Origin: Chelydra serpentina
Lineage: Eukaryota > Chordata > Testudines > Chelydridae
Length of the DNA stretch: 64,000 nt
NCBI GenBank assembly: GCA_037349315.1
Contig: JBAIAC010000048.1
Location: 42,844,501-42,908,500, forward strand
Direction: 5' to 3'
The translations under genes were made by a program, and so were the position numbers. Below the pieces are notes generated by a model. It searched no databases. It was not told where the DNA came from and saw nothing but the letters and a program-made list of their open reading frames with translations. Within the stretch, counting starts at the first letter, position 1. Each line of letters starts with the position of its first letter. Shown in pieces: positions 45,574 to 61,373 of the stretch.

Positions 45574-48500
45574 GTAATAAAAATAAAGGCAAATTTTAAA
45601 ATATCTTTGACTCTGATGTATATTTAGGAATCCTAACTCTAGATTCAAGGTATCAAATATATCATTATTGTTTTCTCTTTAATGAATATAATTGTTAACT
45701 CTGAATATTTTGGATTAATTAAGGAACACCTGTCGCAAATTAATATTTTTAGTGGTCTGGTTTCACTGCAAGTGGTTGAGAAAAAGCAGGGAATATTGGT
45801 CTAAAGGAGGACAATGTGCCACTCTCATTTCATAGCGATAGAGTTGGGCATTGGCCACACAGTAATTCTAACTAGTTTGTGTCAGCATTTCCAATGTGAA
45901 TCCTTAATTTCAGAGGTGTTCAAATCATGTAAAGATATCACTGGCACTGAATCTTAGCTAACAAGGTCTTAACCTAAAAGTTCACAAAATGTTTTAAATA
46001 TGAATTCATCCAAAACTCATTCTGTACTTTAGCTTTCCTTAAAAGTTAATATAGTGATCGGCACTCTTGAAATACAGAAAATAGATAAACACAGGCAAAC
46101 AAACTATGACCTGAAACAATCATGAATATGCAATTAATATGCATCAAATATATTTAAGGAAAATTTGTTATGGTGGGAGTTAAAAATATCAGCCTTAACT
46201 TTGCATGTTTGATTTTCAGAGATGAGTTTTCACAATTATGTGCATCCAGTTTTTATGCACATATACAGTTGTGTGTGCAAACTGGGTACTTGCAAATAGA
46301 TAGGTACAAGATACCTAAATGTGCACATATATCACCACTGCAAATGCAAATTGGTATCTGTGTATGCAAATCTCGTGTGCAAAAGTGCAGTTTACTTGCA
46401 ATTGAAAATCAGACTCTGAATTTCTTAGCATTTTATAATTTGTTTTCACAGCTTTATAGTTATGCAAGGATACAGTATCTACTGTAGTATATCTAGAGCA
46501 TTGTTTATCCTCATAAGTATCACATTGATCCATAATTGCCTTATTGTTTCCTTGTCTTCCCTATCTGTTTGTCTCCATCCGTTGTCTCTTGTCTTATACT
46601 GAGATTGTAAGCTGTTTAGGGCAGGGACTGTATTTTCGTTTTGTGTTTGTACCATAGCACAGTGGTGTCCTGGTTCATGCCTAGACCTTACAGGCACTAC
46701 AGGAATACAAATTAGTAATAACAATAACAACAACACAGGGGCCCTGTCAGTTATGGTTCAAATTAAAGCCTTCTTAACACCTAAGTGTAGCATGATGTGA
46801 ACTGGGAAGGGAAAATTCAGCAGTCAGCAAGTGTTCAAATGTTGAGCTCAATTCTGATTTCAGTCAAGTGAAGCCAAAGTAAATCCAGGATAAATTCACT
46901 GAGGAAAGTAGAGTTACTCAGGATTTACCTTGGTTTAACTAAAATCAGGATGTGGTCCATTGTAATATGTTTGCAGTACCATGGCACTGCCACAGAAGAT
47001 TCTTAATTATATTACCCCGAGGCTTCCATAGTTGTAGTCCAGACAGTGAGGAAGTGTCTCCTCATATCTTTCTGTCATGCCATCTAAGATTAACTTAATG
47101 ATGGTTCAAGGAGAGTTTGTGACACCCAGATGGCATATGTAAGTCCTTTGTGCAAATTATAGTGAACATAGATGTATTCACTTCTCCATGAGGTGGCCAC
47201 ATTGTCCTCTAATAGTCAAGTTAGATTTAATTACCTTTCCTGTCTGAGATGGTGAGGGCCAATCCTGTGAGGCTGAAAGTCTTGCCATTACTGACCATGT
47301 CTCTGAATTTCATATCTTGATCTCTTTTGGCATGGCTCCTAGAGGGCACACACTAGTTAGCTAGATAGTTCAGATGAGACTTCTAAAGTCCTAATTTCTC
47401 AGGAGGAATCTACCAGAAAGATCTATAAATTCAAATGGACCAGTTTTGTGGTTTAGTGTAAACAGGGCAAAATAAACCCTTTATTTGCTCTACTCAAAAA
47501 CAGTCTTATCTTCTAACACTTTCTCAGTCTGGGTTAGAGACATCTTCCCTATGAGAATTCTTAGCTTTTATTTGGGCTTTTCATAAACATGTATAAAGTA
47601 CATTTGATTCTGTTCAGACCCTGCTGAATACTGTGCTTGTCACTTGAAACATGACTGTAATCACTTACAGTTTTACTATATCTACTGAATTTGAATATTT
47701 AGAATGGATTGGGAATAGTTTAACAGAAAGCCTATTGCATTTTTGAGTTGTAGCCCCTCCCCCAAAGTGCTCAAACCTCCTCCCTGGTGCTTCCTACTTG
47801 GAGTGGTTTCTCTCCTGTCCTCCGATGGAGTGGTCCTGGGTTCTTTGTCTGATGACCGGTCCCTCCACCCAAGATGGCTCCTTACTGTGCCTGAGGGTGT
47901 TGTCCCTTGGGAAAATGAATAATGCTGCTAATGGCCAAGAAGTATAAAACCCAGTACACAAGAAACAATGAAGTACATCAACCCAAAGTCCAGCAATGGA
48001 ATTCCATGCCGAAAAGTAAGAGTATAACACAGGGGACTTTATAGGGAGCAGGAAAATAGGATCTGGGGAAGGAAAGGGTTAGGGTTAACTGAAAAGTATT
48101 CAACACTAACCAACAAATTCCCCACCTCCCAACACTCACAGCTCTTCCCAACCCCCAGCTCGTCCCTGGAACCTTCCCAGGAAAATGATATGCTGAGGTT
48201 GAGTCCTGAGCTGTGTGCTACAAAGCTGTGAATGTTGGCCAGCTTAAACAAAATGGGTTCTTAATGTGTCTTCACACCTCGGTGGGGCTGTTCTGCTTCT
48301 TACTTTTGCAGCTCCCAGCCAGCAAAACCACCCAAAACCATGCCTGCTTGGTCCTAAAACTGCACCAAAAAAGAAGGGTGGCTGGCAGTGTGAGAGTCAT
48401 GGCATCCTGATGATGGGAGGGCTGCATTATGACACTGGGTGGGGCATAGTTCAAGAGGGAGGGAGGAAGCAGCTCCAGAGTCAAGCGGGATAAAAAAAAA

Positions 48501-49756
48501 CCGATGTAACTGCATGAAAACGGTTGCCCAATGTCAAAAATAAAAAAGCCCAAAGTCGCTTGCTATACACTAGTTTGTCTCCTTGTCTTTCTGAGTTAGA
48601 CTGGCCCCCTCCCACTGGGCAGCCCTAGCTCATCATTTCCCCCATAAATTGCTTGTCCAGATCACACCATGTAAAAACCTCTGTATTGGCCTCAGCAGGA
48701 GTTTCTACTCCAATCCCTCCCTACCGTGACTCCAAGTGTGCCAGGAAATGGTGTCAGAGGGATATGGCAGCCATTGCAGTTGTAGTCCCTTGGGTAGGAT
48801 CACCTACAGGCTCAGTCCGGCACTCCAACTGACAAACTCCAAGTGGGGGTTACAGAGTATCAGGCACTAGTTACTAATCCACCTTATGCTACATTTCTAA
48901 AAGATAAACTGGTATTGCAGATTAACCATTGATTCCCAACAAAGCTCATCTTAAAGTTCTATTTTAACCAGTCAGTTATTCTGCAGATATTATTTTTGTG
49001 TCCATCTTGGAAAAATTCTTCTCTACAAGCTTTATTCTGGAGAAGACTAAAGCCCTAAGAAAATGTAGCCATCTTTTTTCTTTTCCATAAACATTTAGGA
49101 AATGCCTTGAACCATTAGTGCATCTAATCCAGTATCTTGTCTCTGATGCTATTCACTACCAGGTTCTTCAGAAGAAGATGCAAGAAATCCTATACTAAAT
49201 ATTTATGGCACAAACTGCTAATAGGGGAATGTTCTTCCTAATCTCTGTCAATTAGTGGGGTTGTGCCATGAATCATAAGCCAGTTATCCAGTTAGTTTTC
49301 TATTTTTCTAGGTAAATAACATTTATTTTCTTGATATTGTTACTGAGTGAATCTAGTTTCTATTTGAGGCAAGTGTTTGTTTTGTTAATTAACGAGCTTC
49401 CAGAAACATCTCTGGAGATTCTTAGTTTCTGTATAATTGGGATACTATTGTAATTTACACTGTTTTGGAGAAAAGGAACATTTCTTACCTGTAATGCTCT
49501 CTCTATCTCTCACCCACCCCACTCCACCCCCCACCCCTCACACACAGCACCTTTACATCAGAGTTTTGGATTATTTTGTTTTGATTATTAGTTTATTTTA
49601 AGATTTTTTTAAAGTAGTGAGAAGTAACAGGTATTGACCATTGGAAAGCCCAAGCAAATACCATAAGAGATGTACATCTGGTGATGAGGCATTTCCATTC
49701 AGAAGTTGGAGCTGTGGATATTCCAACCTTCCATTTGCTAAATGTACTAGTTCCAC

Positions 49757-49890
49757 ATATCGGAGGGGTAGCCGTGTTAGTCTGGATCTGTAGAAGCGAC
49801 AAAGGGTCCTGTGGCACCTTATAGACTAACAGAGGTATTGGAGCATAAGCTTTCGTGGGTGAATACCCACTTCATCGGATGCAAGCAGTG
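49757..49890 (-). mobile_element. Penelope-like element tail
   Basis: The left edge ggggtagccgtgttagtctgg followed by cctgtggcacctta.agactaac is the reverse complement of the Penelope-like 3' terminus. It continues into a hammerhead-like core at 49843-49882 and then stops. This is a very short 5'-truncated insertion. Confidence 0.8.
49843..49882 (-). ncRNA. Hammerhead-ribozyme-like motif in Penelope tail
   Basis: The minus strand reads GCAT-CCGATGA, a 6-bp stem GTGGGT/ACCCAC with a 4-nt loop, then GAAA and GCTTATGC. Order and spacing match the hammerhead core CUGAUGA-stem II-GAAA. The outer GCAT/ATGC can pair as stem I. The core has C in place of U at its second base, and stem III is minimal or absent, so activity is doubtful. 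Hammerhead motifs are established in Penelope-like elements. Related copies are at 50068-50107 (same core) and 31445-31486 (more decayed). Confidence 0.45.
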
Positions 49891-50019
49891 GAAATGCCAC
49901 ATAGTGATGATCAATTGTTGTGTGTGCTTTTGAAAACAATATTTTTCCTTCCTTGAGTACTACTATCAGCAGTTCTGAGAGAAAGTATATGAAGGCAAAC
50001 ATTTTAATCTGTAAAACGA

Positions 50020-50112
50020 AAATAAGAAACAACTTGTAGCACCTTAGTGACTAACAAATTTATTTCAGCATAAGCTTTCGTGGGTTAGTACCCACTTCAT
50101 CGGATGCATGGG
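50020..50112 (-). mobile_element. Penelope-like element tail
   Basis: A second short tail copy. It contains acttgtagcaccttagtgactaac and the core catccgatgaagtggg read on the minus strand, with a TACTAACCC-type stem loop and GAAA. It lies 130 bases from the copy at 49757, in the same orientation, as a separate insertion or a tandem remnant. Confidence 0.75.
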
Positions 50113-50438
50113 ATGTATGTCCCATGGATTTACTGAAAAAGTGTTCATATTAAGATCACAATGAAAGTAGGTATATCTTCCTAGTAGATATAACTATCAG
50201 CGACTAAATTGTTAGGCATTAAAACTGGACAAATATGGAAACAAATTGACATGTGCAATCTCTCAGTCCCCAAATTGTGCATGCATTTTGTTTAAAGTGT
50301 AAATTTTACACTATCAGGAATATTGCCTGTCTTTGTTGGTGACCCATTTGATAGTTTGAAAGAGAGATAATGAATACATTCTTGATTTATTACTGATAAG
50401 ACTCTAAGATTTTAACACTGATTTCTTGTGTACTCTAG

Positions 50439-50515
50439 TAAATCAGGAGGAAATTCATCATCCAGTTTGGGTGACATAGTACCTAGTTCCAGAAAATCAA
50501 CGCCTCCATCATCTG
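50439..50515 (+). CDS. CACNB2: CACNB2 exon: SH3-HOOK junction (77 bp)
   Basis: The exon completes a Ser codon split by the intron, then encodes [20 protein letters not shown] and TPPSS, and ends with one base of the next codon (G). Acceptor tactctag, donor tctg|gtaagt. This is the Ser-rich start of the HOOK region, matching beta-2. The one-base carry-over is completed by whichever cassette exon follows. Confidence 0.95.
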
Positions 50516-53500
50516 GTAAGTAGGTCACTAGCCTTTAGAAACCTGTTTATAGAATTGTGTTTAGTCATTTAAGATTTACACTATTTTGTGTTATACTTTT
50601 TAAACTGAGTTGGAGAAAAGGTCTTCCTAACGTTTAGTCTCCTTTGGCACAGTGGCAGGTGGTTATATTGTCATGTGAGACTGGTTTGCGTCTGTGCTGG
50701 AGATGAGGGAATTGGACAAATCCGTTATTGCCTCTGCCTGGCTAGTTCATGCACTGATATGATTGTTATCAAATCTGTTCAACTGCTGTCTTGATTTCAC
50801 TATGATGTTATGTTATAAAATCATGGTGGGGGCAGGGGAATTAGGCTGGAAAAATAAGGTGAAATTAAACCTTTCCAGAACTTGTGCCCTTCTAAAGTCA
50901 CGTGATTTGTCAGCTGTTGCTGTTTTATACTAAGACAGTCAAAGTTTTCTCCTGAGCAATTCCTGATTAGTGAGGATAATCTTCTAGTACCGGTAAGAAG
51001 AAGGTGCTGAGATGAATCCGGAATATCTTTAGAGTCCTGCAAACCCACTAGAAACTACATAATTTTATAGCTTTTATTTGCACAATTTTAATAGGTTTTA
51101 CAAAGCAGATCATGACTCAGTTCTTGTAGATTTGTTTTACTTTCTTGATGCAGAATTATTTTTAATAAATGCTTCTTTGCATTTAGAGCACCAACAGACA
51201 CATTTGAACTTAGTTTAGTTATGCTCAAGAGACATTAAGCAATTGCACTTATGAGTTGCACCGGAATGCTAAGAATAGCTAGTTTAATTAAAGGAAACTG
51301 GGACATGACTGGTTATCATGAACAGAATCCTAAGGAGTATGTGTGGCAAAAAAAAAAAAGGAGAGAGAGGGAGTTTTCATTGTTATGTCAGTTGGTTGAA
51401 AATAAATATTTATTTTATATTCTAATACCTAAACTTCCCAAAATATTTTTGTATAATTTTAACTACTAAATTAAGCAATAGAAGTTTATTAAAGCCCTAG
51501 CACTGTGTTAAGGGATACTGTATTGCTGGATGTTTCATCTTTTGGATGAGTGAAAAAACAGAGGTACATAGTACTTGCAATCAATAAGCACCTCATGTCA
51601 CTCTTTAGTTTTGTCTACACAAGCAAAAAGAGTTTGTTTTCCAATCATGTTAGCTTCGATGGCGTGTAAGCTACGATACAACCCGCTAAATGATCAAATT
51701 ATGAAATAAGATAATTTGATTGAAAAACACACTTTTCTTGCCTGTGTAGACATGGCTTTGTAATAGTAGTAGTGTTAAGCCTGATGTTTTAGCTAATTTC
51801 ACTTCAGTTCCTTACTTTGATGTTTCAACTGAAAAAGTTGTTCTTCGTGCCAAATTCAACGGAGTATTTAAGTACGTACTTAGGTGCTTTGCTGTATGAG
51901 GACCCTAAACTGTATTGATGTGTGTTGTTAAGGCTTCCACTTTCCACCCAGAGCATTTTAGTGGTAGGCAGTGTGATCTGTGTATAGTTTTATAGCATTT
52001 GGGCTTTGTCTGTAGTGATAAGTCAGGATGAAACACTTTGTATACTAAAAATATTTGTAGAGCAGATCAGCAAATGTATTTCCGTTTATTTGAAATATCT
52101 CCTTTAATGCTCACAGAATGTTTTACAGAATTTGGTGGTATGATAACTGAAAATGTAGCCAGAAAATTGAATTATTATTTGAGATATAATTTGAGACAGA
52201 GATGAGCCAACCCGGTTATCAAAAACGTGAATGGGTGTGTGGAGGAGCCCCAATTTAGCTGGTATTTTCCTCCGTACTGAGCCTTCTGAGCACATGGTCC
52301 CCTCCCCTGTGTTTAAGCATTCTTATAAACAGAGCTTTTAGGAAGCAGTATTTCCAAGAGATTAATTTTACTGTGCTTGACTCCTCCATATCGAGGCGTG
52401 GGGAAAATAGTCATGAATAGTGAATATTTGCTTGCTGTTTTATCTCAATATTTTGATTTTTGCATATTTTTGTCTACAGTATACTAGGGGGGGAACTAGG
52501 GTGACTAGACAGCAAGTGTGAAAAATCGGGACGGGGGTGGGGGGTAATAGGAGCCTATATTAGAAAGACCCAAAAATCGGGACTGTCCCTAAAAAATCAG
52601 GACATCTGGTTACCCTAAGGGGGAACTGATAGCAGTGCGTGAGTTAGGCATGGCAGTGGACAAACACCATGCATGCCACCCCATTCCACTCTCGTAACGC
52701 ACCTGAGTTCTGACCTGCAACACTCCTGCTATTATGTTGCCAGGCATTCTGCTTGGGAGAGATTGACAACTGTACCAAAGTATGGACTAATTCCATGATG
52801 TGCAGAAATGGGAACTAGAATGAGTTAATTTCACTTTCGGGGGGAAAAAACCCAGTATGTTACCAGGCTGACTAATTTAAACCTGCAGTGCAAAAAACAA
52901 ATGCCAAATAAAATGAACAAATACTGAAAAATTAGATACTTTGTCTTCTGGACCAGGCTAATCAGTCCAAGAAAGCCTCATAGCCTACATAATAAATGTG
53001 ATGGCAACTGAATATGATGACCCAAAATCACAATCATGACCAAGTACATTAGAACAGCAATAATAACTACTATTGAAGAAGGGGGACTAACATGAATAAG
53101 ATCAAAGAAGAAAATGAAAGCAAAGAACACAACCTTAAAATGACAAATGCAAAACCAACAAGCTAATTTTCTCATGTACAATTTGTCAGATTAAAAAAAT
53201 AAAATTATTTTGCAAAAATGAAAGACTTTTGAGGGACGGGGTAGCTTGAAATAGTTAATAGGTAGTTTCAAGGTTTTAGCTTGAAATATTTCATCCATCT
53301 CTGGTAATACCCTTGCTTTTCCTGAAGAGTCTTGGAACATCAAAGCCTGTATGTTGTTTGAGATGGCCACTGCATTTACTTATGCAGGAAGGAGTATATT
53401 TTACTACTTACTCACTGGCTGTTCGGTTACTACAGATGCCTTGTATTATAGAAAAATTCATCTTAATTCTCTTTGAAAAGATGTCTTTATTGAAATGGGG

Positions 53501-55955
53501 TAGGTGATTTAGTTAAACATACTCAGAGTAATTTGCATAGGAGTGGATGTAGCAGCTTGTGGTATCTTCTTTCCTCCCTCAACTCAAGACTAGGTTTTGG
53601 GTAGTTCCACAGCCACAGATCTGTGGGTAGTCCCCAGTTTGGCTTCCTGCTGTATAGTGTTGTGGTGAATCCTATTTAAGCTCTCTTGTTCAGAGTTTAT
53701 TACACTTTTTTTTAGTGTTCAAATTTTGTTTCTTACTGTATCGTTAGATTTTTTTAATTTTTTTTAAATCCGTGGTGATTTGCTCAGTGACTCAAGAGCT
53801 GTCTGGTGCACTAAGACCCAGATACCGGAGGTTGCAAATGTGGGGTGCAGAGCTGGAAAGTGCAGAAGCTCAGGACTTGTTATCTGGGCCTCCAACCCAT
53901 GCCATAGCACTTGAACCAGTTAATCAAAATATCTCCTGTAGCAAATATGTTCACAGGAACTGAGAGATAATTGCCCTTGTTTCTACTGAGTTATTCCATT
54001 TTAGTCTTATTGATTTTTATACTACATAGCACACTGGTTGTATTATACAAATAATAATTGCTGTTTATAATTTGGGAGGGAAAATTTTGGAGGAAAATAT
54101 TGGGTTTTTCAGTGGCTGTTATAGGGGAATCAGAGTGATGTCAGAATGGAGATCTGGCCAAATGATCTTCTGGGGAGGCCATGTTTAAAGTGTCTATTTA
54201 GGAAGATGTACCTCAGTAAGACTCTTGGAGATTATTGCATGAGAACTATACATGGTCAGGGGTGCAGTTCCATGCTTGGGTGTCCCTAAGCCTCTGAATG
54301 ACAGAAGGTGGGACTGGACAACAGGGGATGGATCACTCAGTAATTGTCCTATTCTGAAGCACCTGGGAGCAGCCACTGTCAGAAGATGGGATATTGGGCT
54401 ACATGGACCAGGAGAAAATGTGTGTTACTCAAACAGAAGAGATGACTGGCCCAAGTAATTCTTAAATCAGAAGCTGCACATAGACTGGCTGATCCAGCTG
54501 TTTACTAGTCATATAACTTGGGGGCTAATACTGCTACATGAATCAGTGCAGTCCCACCCACAAAACAGCAGCATGGAGATCACCTAGGTAGATTTATAAT
54601 ACTCAAGGTGATTTTTATGGTTTTAGCTAAAGTCTACACTTCTACCACTAATGGACCTTGTAGGCCTTGAATGAATTCAATTCAGTGTACTGCCTTATAC
54701 AAGTGTTTCCATAGTTTGTTTGTTTGTTTTAGAGAGAGACAGAATCTCGAGGTATCTGTCAGAGGGGTAGGTAAGATCTTCCCAGGATAGGTATACACCA
54801 CTTTTGTGGATTAATTCCCTGTGTCCATTTGTCAGCAGTGGAAGGGCCTCATTGGAGACAAGTTTAACACAATACCCCAGGTTGTGGTAGACTGCTCTAT
54901 GTGAGGGTGCCTGAAAAAGCCTAGGATACTTTGTCTCAGATATAGCTAGTTTAGATATAGCTCTGTTGTCCATACACTAAGGAGAGATCAGTTTTTCATT
55001 CTCCTTTGCATTCTAGAAACCATTTAGCACTGAGTCCATTAATGTTTTTATTGTTTACATTGTCACTAATCACTAATTTGCTGTAGGATGCACTATATAT
55101 TTATGCTGCCACCTCTGACTGATGCATAAGATTTTCTTTTGGAGAAGGGGGTGGAGTAGCAATGGTTTATTGTTGCACTTCCATCTTGCCCTCCCCACTT
55201 CCTCACTTGATCTTTTCAGCAGAATTCAGCATGCCTCCATGATAACTCGGCTAGATTTTCTTTCTTCCCCTTGCCATTCATTTAAGTATTCATTTACATT
55301 AGATGTGTTTTATTATTTCTAATGAATGTATCTTGTGCCTACTGTACATTTTTGATTTAAGTAATGTGATTTTAAAAGGTAGTGCCAATTATATTCTGCT
55401 CTGAAATAGTTGTGTGTAACTGAGTATCTGAGGCAGATTTTGACTCGTAAAATTAAAAACTTCAGACAAAAAGATTTTCTGTGTTTAATATCCTAAGTAC
55501 ATAATACTAAAATCTTAATGCAAGATAGCATATTTTGAACTAGAATTCTGTAAAATAAATATATAAATAAGTAATCCAGATACTGTAGGTCAAATTTTGT
55601 TCTTTTACACTGATGTAAATGCAGAATATCTCCACTCCAGATTTGCATCAACATAACAAAGAGCAGAACTTGACCATTTATCAGTTTTGTGAGAATAGAC
55701 CTACGGATGTCTGATTTAATTCTGTAAAAGGGAATCTGAAGAAAATGTTACAGTAGTTGTTACAGATATTACCTTGTGTGTTTTCTAATCCTAATGTTTT
55801 TCACCTTTTAAATTTTTCCCTTTAAGTTTTTACTGTGTTCTCTAGTCATGGTTGATTTTTTACTTCAGGTAGTTTAATTTTCTTTTGTTTTTCTTTTTAA
55901 CCTATTTCTCCTCTCCCTGCCATCTGATAATTTTGAATTGTTTGTCTGTATATAG
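50516..55955 (+). other. CACNB2 intron
   Basis: Intron of about 5.4 kb before the cassette cluster. It contains a short hAT-type element at 52497-52617. A frame at 51251-51469 and others have no support as exons. Confidence 0.8.
52497..52617. mobile_element. Short hAT-type MITE
   Basis: Starts tagggtgactagacagc and ends tctggttaccct a, the same family as 59295-59418 in the opposite orientation. Flanks are agggggggaac at left and agggggaac at right, a target duplication blurred by a G-run length change. Non-coding. Confidence 0.8.
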
Positions 55956-56089
55956 CTATAGACATAGATGCCACTGGCTTAGATGCAGAAGAAAATGATA
56001 TTCCAGCAAACCATCGCTCCCCCAAACCCAGTGCAAACAGTGTAACATCACCCCACTCCAAAGAGAAAAGAATGCCCTTCTTTAAGAAG
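55956..56089 (+). CDS. CACNB2: CACNB2 cassette exon A (134 bp), HOOK region
   Basis: With the carried G it encodes [40 protein letters not shown] and PFFKK, 45 codons, and leaves phase 0. The acceptor is tatatag, the donor aag|gtaaca. This long HOOK insert is the one present in the common cardiac/brain beta-2 forms, and the peptide looks unchanged from what is known in mammals. It is the first of three alternative exons of the same phase class; HOOK length influences channel inactivation. Confidence 0.95.
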
Positions 56090-56235
56090 GTAACACCAAC
56101 TTCCAAGCTCCTATCTGTCCACCTGCTCACCTGCACTGCGTCACATTTCTAGTCCTGTTAACTGTCTGCGTCCTTTGACAAGCCAATAACATGCATGCTT
56201 TTGTTATTCTTTGTTTCTTTTCCATGCTGCTGTAG

Positions 56236-56255
56236 CTAAGCAGAAGCAGAAATCG
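56236..56255 (+). CDS. CACNB2: CACNB2 cassette exon B (20 bp microexon)
   Basis: ctaagcagaagcagaaatcg is flanked by an acceptor (ctgctgtag) and a strong donor (gtaagt). With the carried G it encodes AKQKQKS, the short HOOK form known as a 20-bp exon in all calcium-channel beta genes. It leaves phase 0 and joins directly to the TEHIPPYD exon. It is too short for frame searches. The intron to exon A is only 146 bases. Confidence 0.93.
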
Positions 56256-56698
56256 GTAAGTTTACATTGACATGAGCTGTGTTTATCCTGCCACTGGCAT
56301 CATTAGCATTATTACCCATAATCTATACAAGACAATCATTTTAGAACTAGGGAAGAAACAGATCAACTGATGATTGATTCCATACATTAAAACAAACATG
56401 CTAGGTGCAGTCAGTGACTCAGTGAAACACTGTTACAGTACTTATCCTTTTTGATGGAATAATAGGCACAATGGGAATTTCTTTCAACATTCAAGGAAGT
56501 AAAACATTGACAACTCCATATAATGCACCTTTCTAGTGCATGCTTATTCTATCTGACTGTCTCTTTTTATCAAGCTTTTTAACTTATAATTCAGTCTATT
56601 AAAACTATTATTAAAATCTCATCAAATACTCAACTTGTACTTACAAAAAACCCCTTCAATTTTAAATTTAGTCAGTATTTAAACTTCTAATCCACTAG

Positions 56699-56760
56699 GT
56701 GCCAAATCTGCAGATGAGCAAGACCAGTGGAAAACTGCAGACTTGTTTTGGCGGTCTACT
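56699..56760 (+). CDS. CACNB2: CACNB2 cassette exon C (62 bp)
   Basis: After acceptor tccactag, the exon with the carried G encodes GAKSADEQDQWKTADLFWRS plus T (21 codons) and is followed by donor gtgagt. This matches the third HOOK variant of beta-2 (ADEQDQWKTA.LFWR). Length 62 leaves the same phase as exons A and B. The upstream pyrimidine tract is weak (ttctaatccactag), which fits regulated use. Confidence 0.9.
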
Positions 56761-60153
<3,393 letters not shown>

Positions 60154-60212
60154 GTGACAGATATGATGCAAAAAGCATTATTTGATTTTTTAAAACACAG
60201 ATTTGAAGGGCG
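60154..60212 (+). CDS. CACNB2: CACNB2 exon: GK domain (59 bp)
   Basis: The exon encodes VTDMMQKALFDFLKHRFEG plus two bases of an Arg codon; acceptor ttttag, donor cg|gtaagt. The length of 59 bp and the peptide match the conserved second GK exon of beta subunits. HRFEG, with Glu, is the beta-2 form. The next exon (expected to complete Arg and continue with the GK core) was not found before base 64000, so the gene continues past the window. Confidence 0.96.
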
Positions 60213-60724
60213 GTAAGTATTATGGAATCTCTGTTTACTTGAATATAGTTCTTATTTTGAAATTAATGGGTCCCTGAGAAATTACATGCTAACCAGGATA
60301 CCAATGGAAAAGAATTTTGATAATAGGGTGCAATTAATGTTAGAGCACCTCTTGTATGCAGTAAATTGTGGTAGGGAATGAAAGCTTCATGAGCAGAGAG
60401 CATTATTGCTGTATGGGGATGGGAAAAGTCCAAGACACACATGCATATTATTGAAAGTAAAGTGAAGATGGCGGTTTGTGGCCAGAGGTGGCAACTGAAA
60501 TCCAAGTGGCTAACCACTTGCCCAAAGTTTTGTATGTGTGGTAAAGGCATGAACTGAAAAAAAGGTCTCTTGTTTAAATTAAACATTGTTTAGTTTAAGT
60601 TACATAAGTGATACCTGCTCTCCTGGACAGTTTGTATAGCCAGTAGTACAAGGGGGTTCTGATCCTGATTGGGGCCTCAAGGCACCAGTGTAATACAAGG
60701 ATTAAATAACAATTCACTTTTTTT

Positions 60725-60876
60725 AGCAAGGCCGCAGGGACGTGGTGCTGGCTGCTTCCCAAAGCAGAGCAGGGCCCGCGGCGCCACGGGGGTGGCAATC
60801 TCGCGGGCCAGATCCGAAGCCCTGAGGGGCCAGATCCGGCCCACAGGCTGTAGTTTGCCCACTCGTGCTTTAGCTG
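60725..60876. repeat. hAT-type element fragment (GC-rich)
   Basis: The sequence gggccagatccggcccacaggc followed by tgtagtttgcccactcgtgc is the characteristic right end of a widespread reptile hAT repeat. The left end is not clear. The frames on both strands here are not genes. Confidence 0.5.
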
Positions 60877-61373
60877 AACAGAGGTTGAAGTAAAAGTGTG
60901 CCATCTCTCCAAGTGCTGCCAAATTGTCTGGAGAAAACTTGACATTTTCAATTAAGAGCTTCGGCTTTGTGAGATGCTGGACAATACAGAAAATTTTAAT
61001 GATACTGTCTCCTAGGATGAGTCATCTGGCATACCATAGTAGTCATCCTTTATAGTAGTGAAGTCATCAAATAATGGATATGTATTGTTCAGAAATCGTA
61101 GTGACAAAATTTTGAGTATTGCAAGTAGAAACGAGTTGGAACATCTTTCCTTTTTTGCTAAGTTCCTTGTGTTCTGTAAGTTTTGAGAACAGATTCTTCA
61201 TGGTGTGATACATTCTCTTTAAAAAAATCATAGTGGATGAAACAAAAGGTTTTAAAATAATATAGAAATCTGACTTCATTCACTGTTACATAATTACATT
61301 TGGAAAAGAAAAGGGAGAATTTATTCTTTATAGCACATAGGAAGGAAACTGACAAACATGAAAAATGGAAAGT

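Larger units (their letters stand above)
45574..50438 (+). other. CACNB2 intron with Penelope tails
   Basis: Intron of about 4.9 kb, GT...AG. The right part holds two minus-orientation Penelope-like tails (49757-49890, 50020-50112). I found no further exon. Short frames at 46170-48550 are not supported as genes. Confidence 0.8.
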
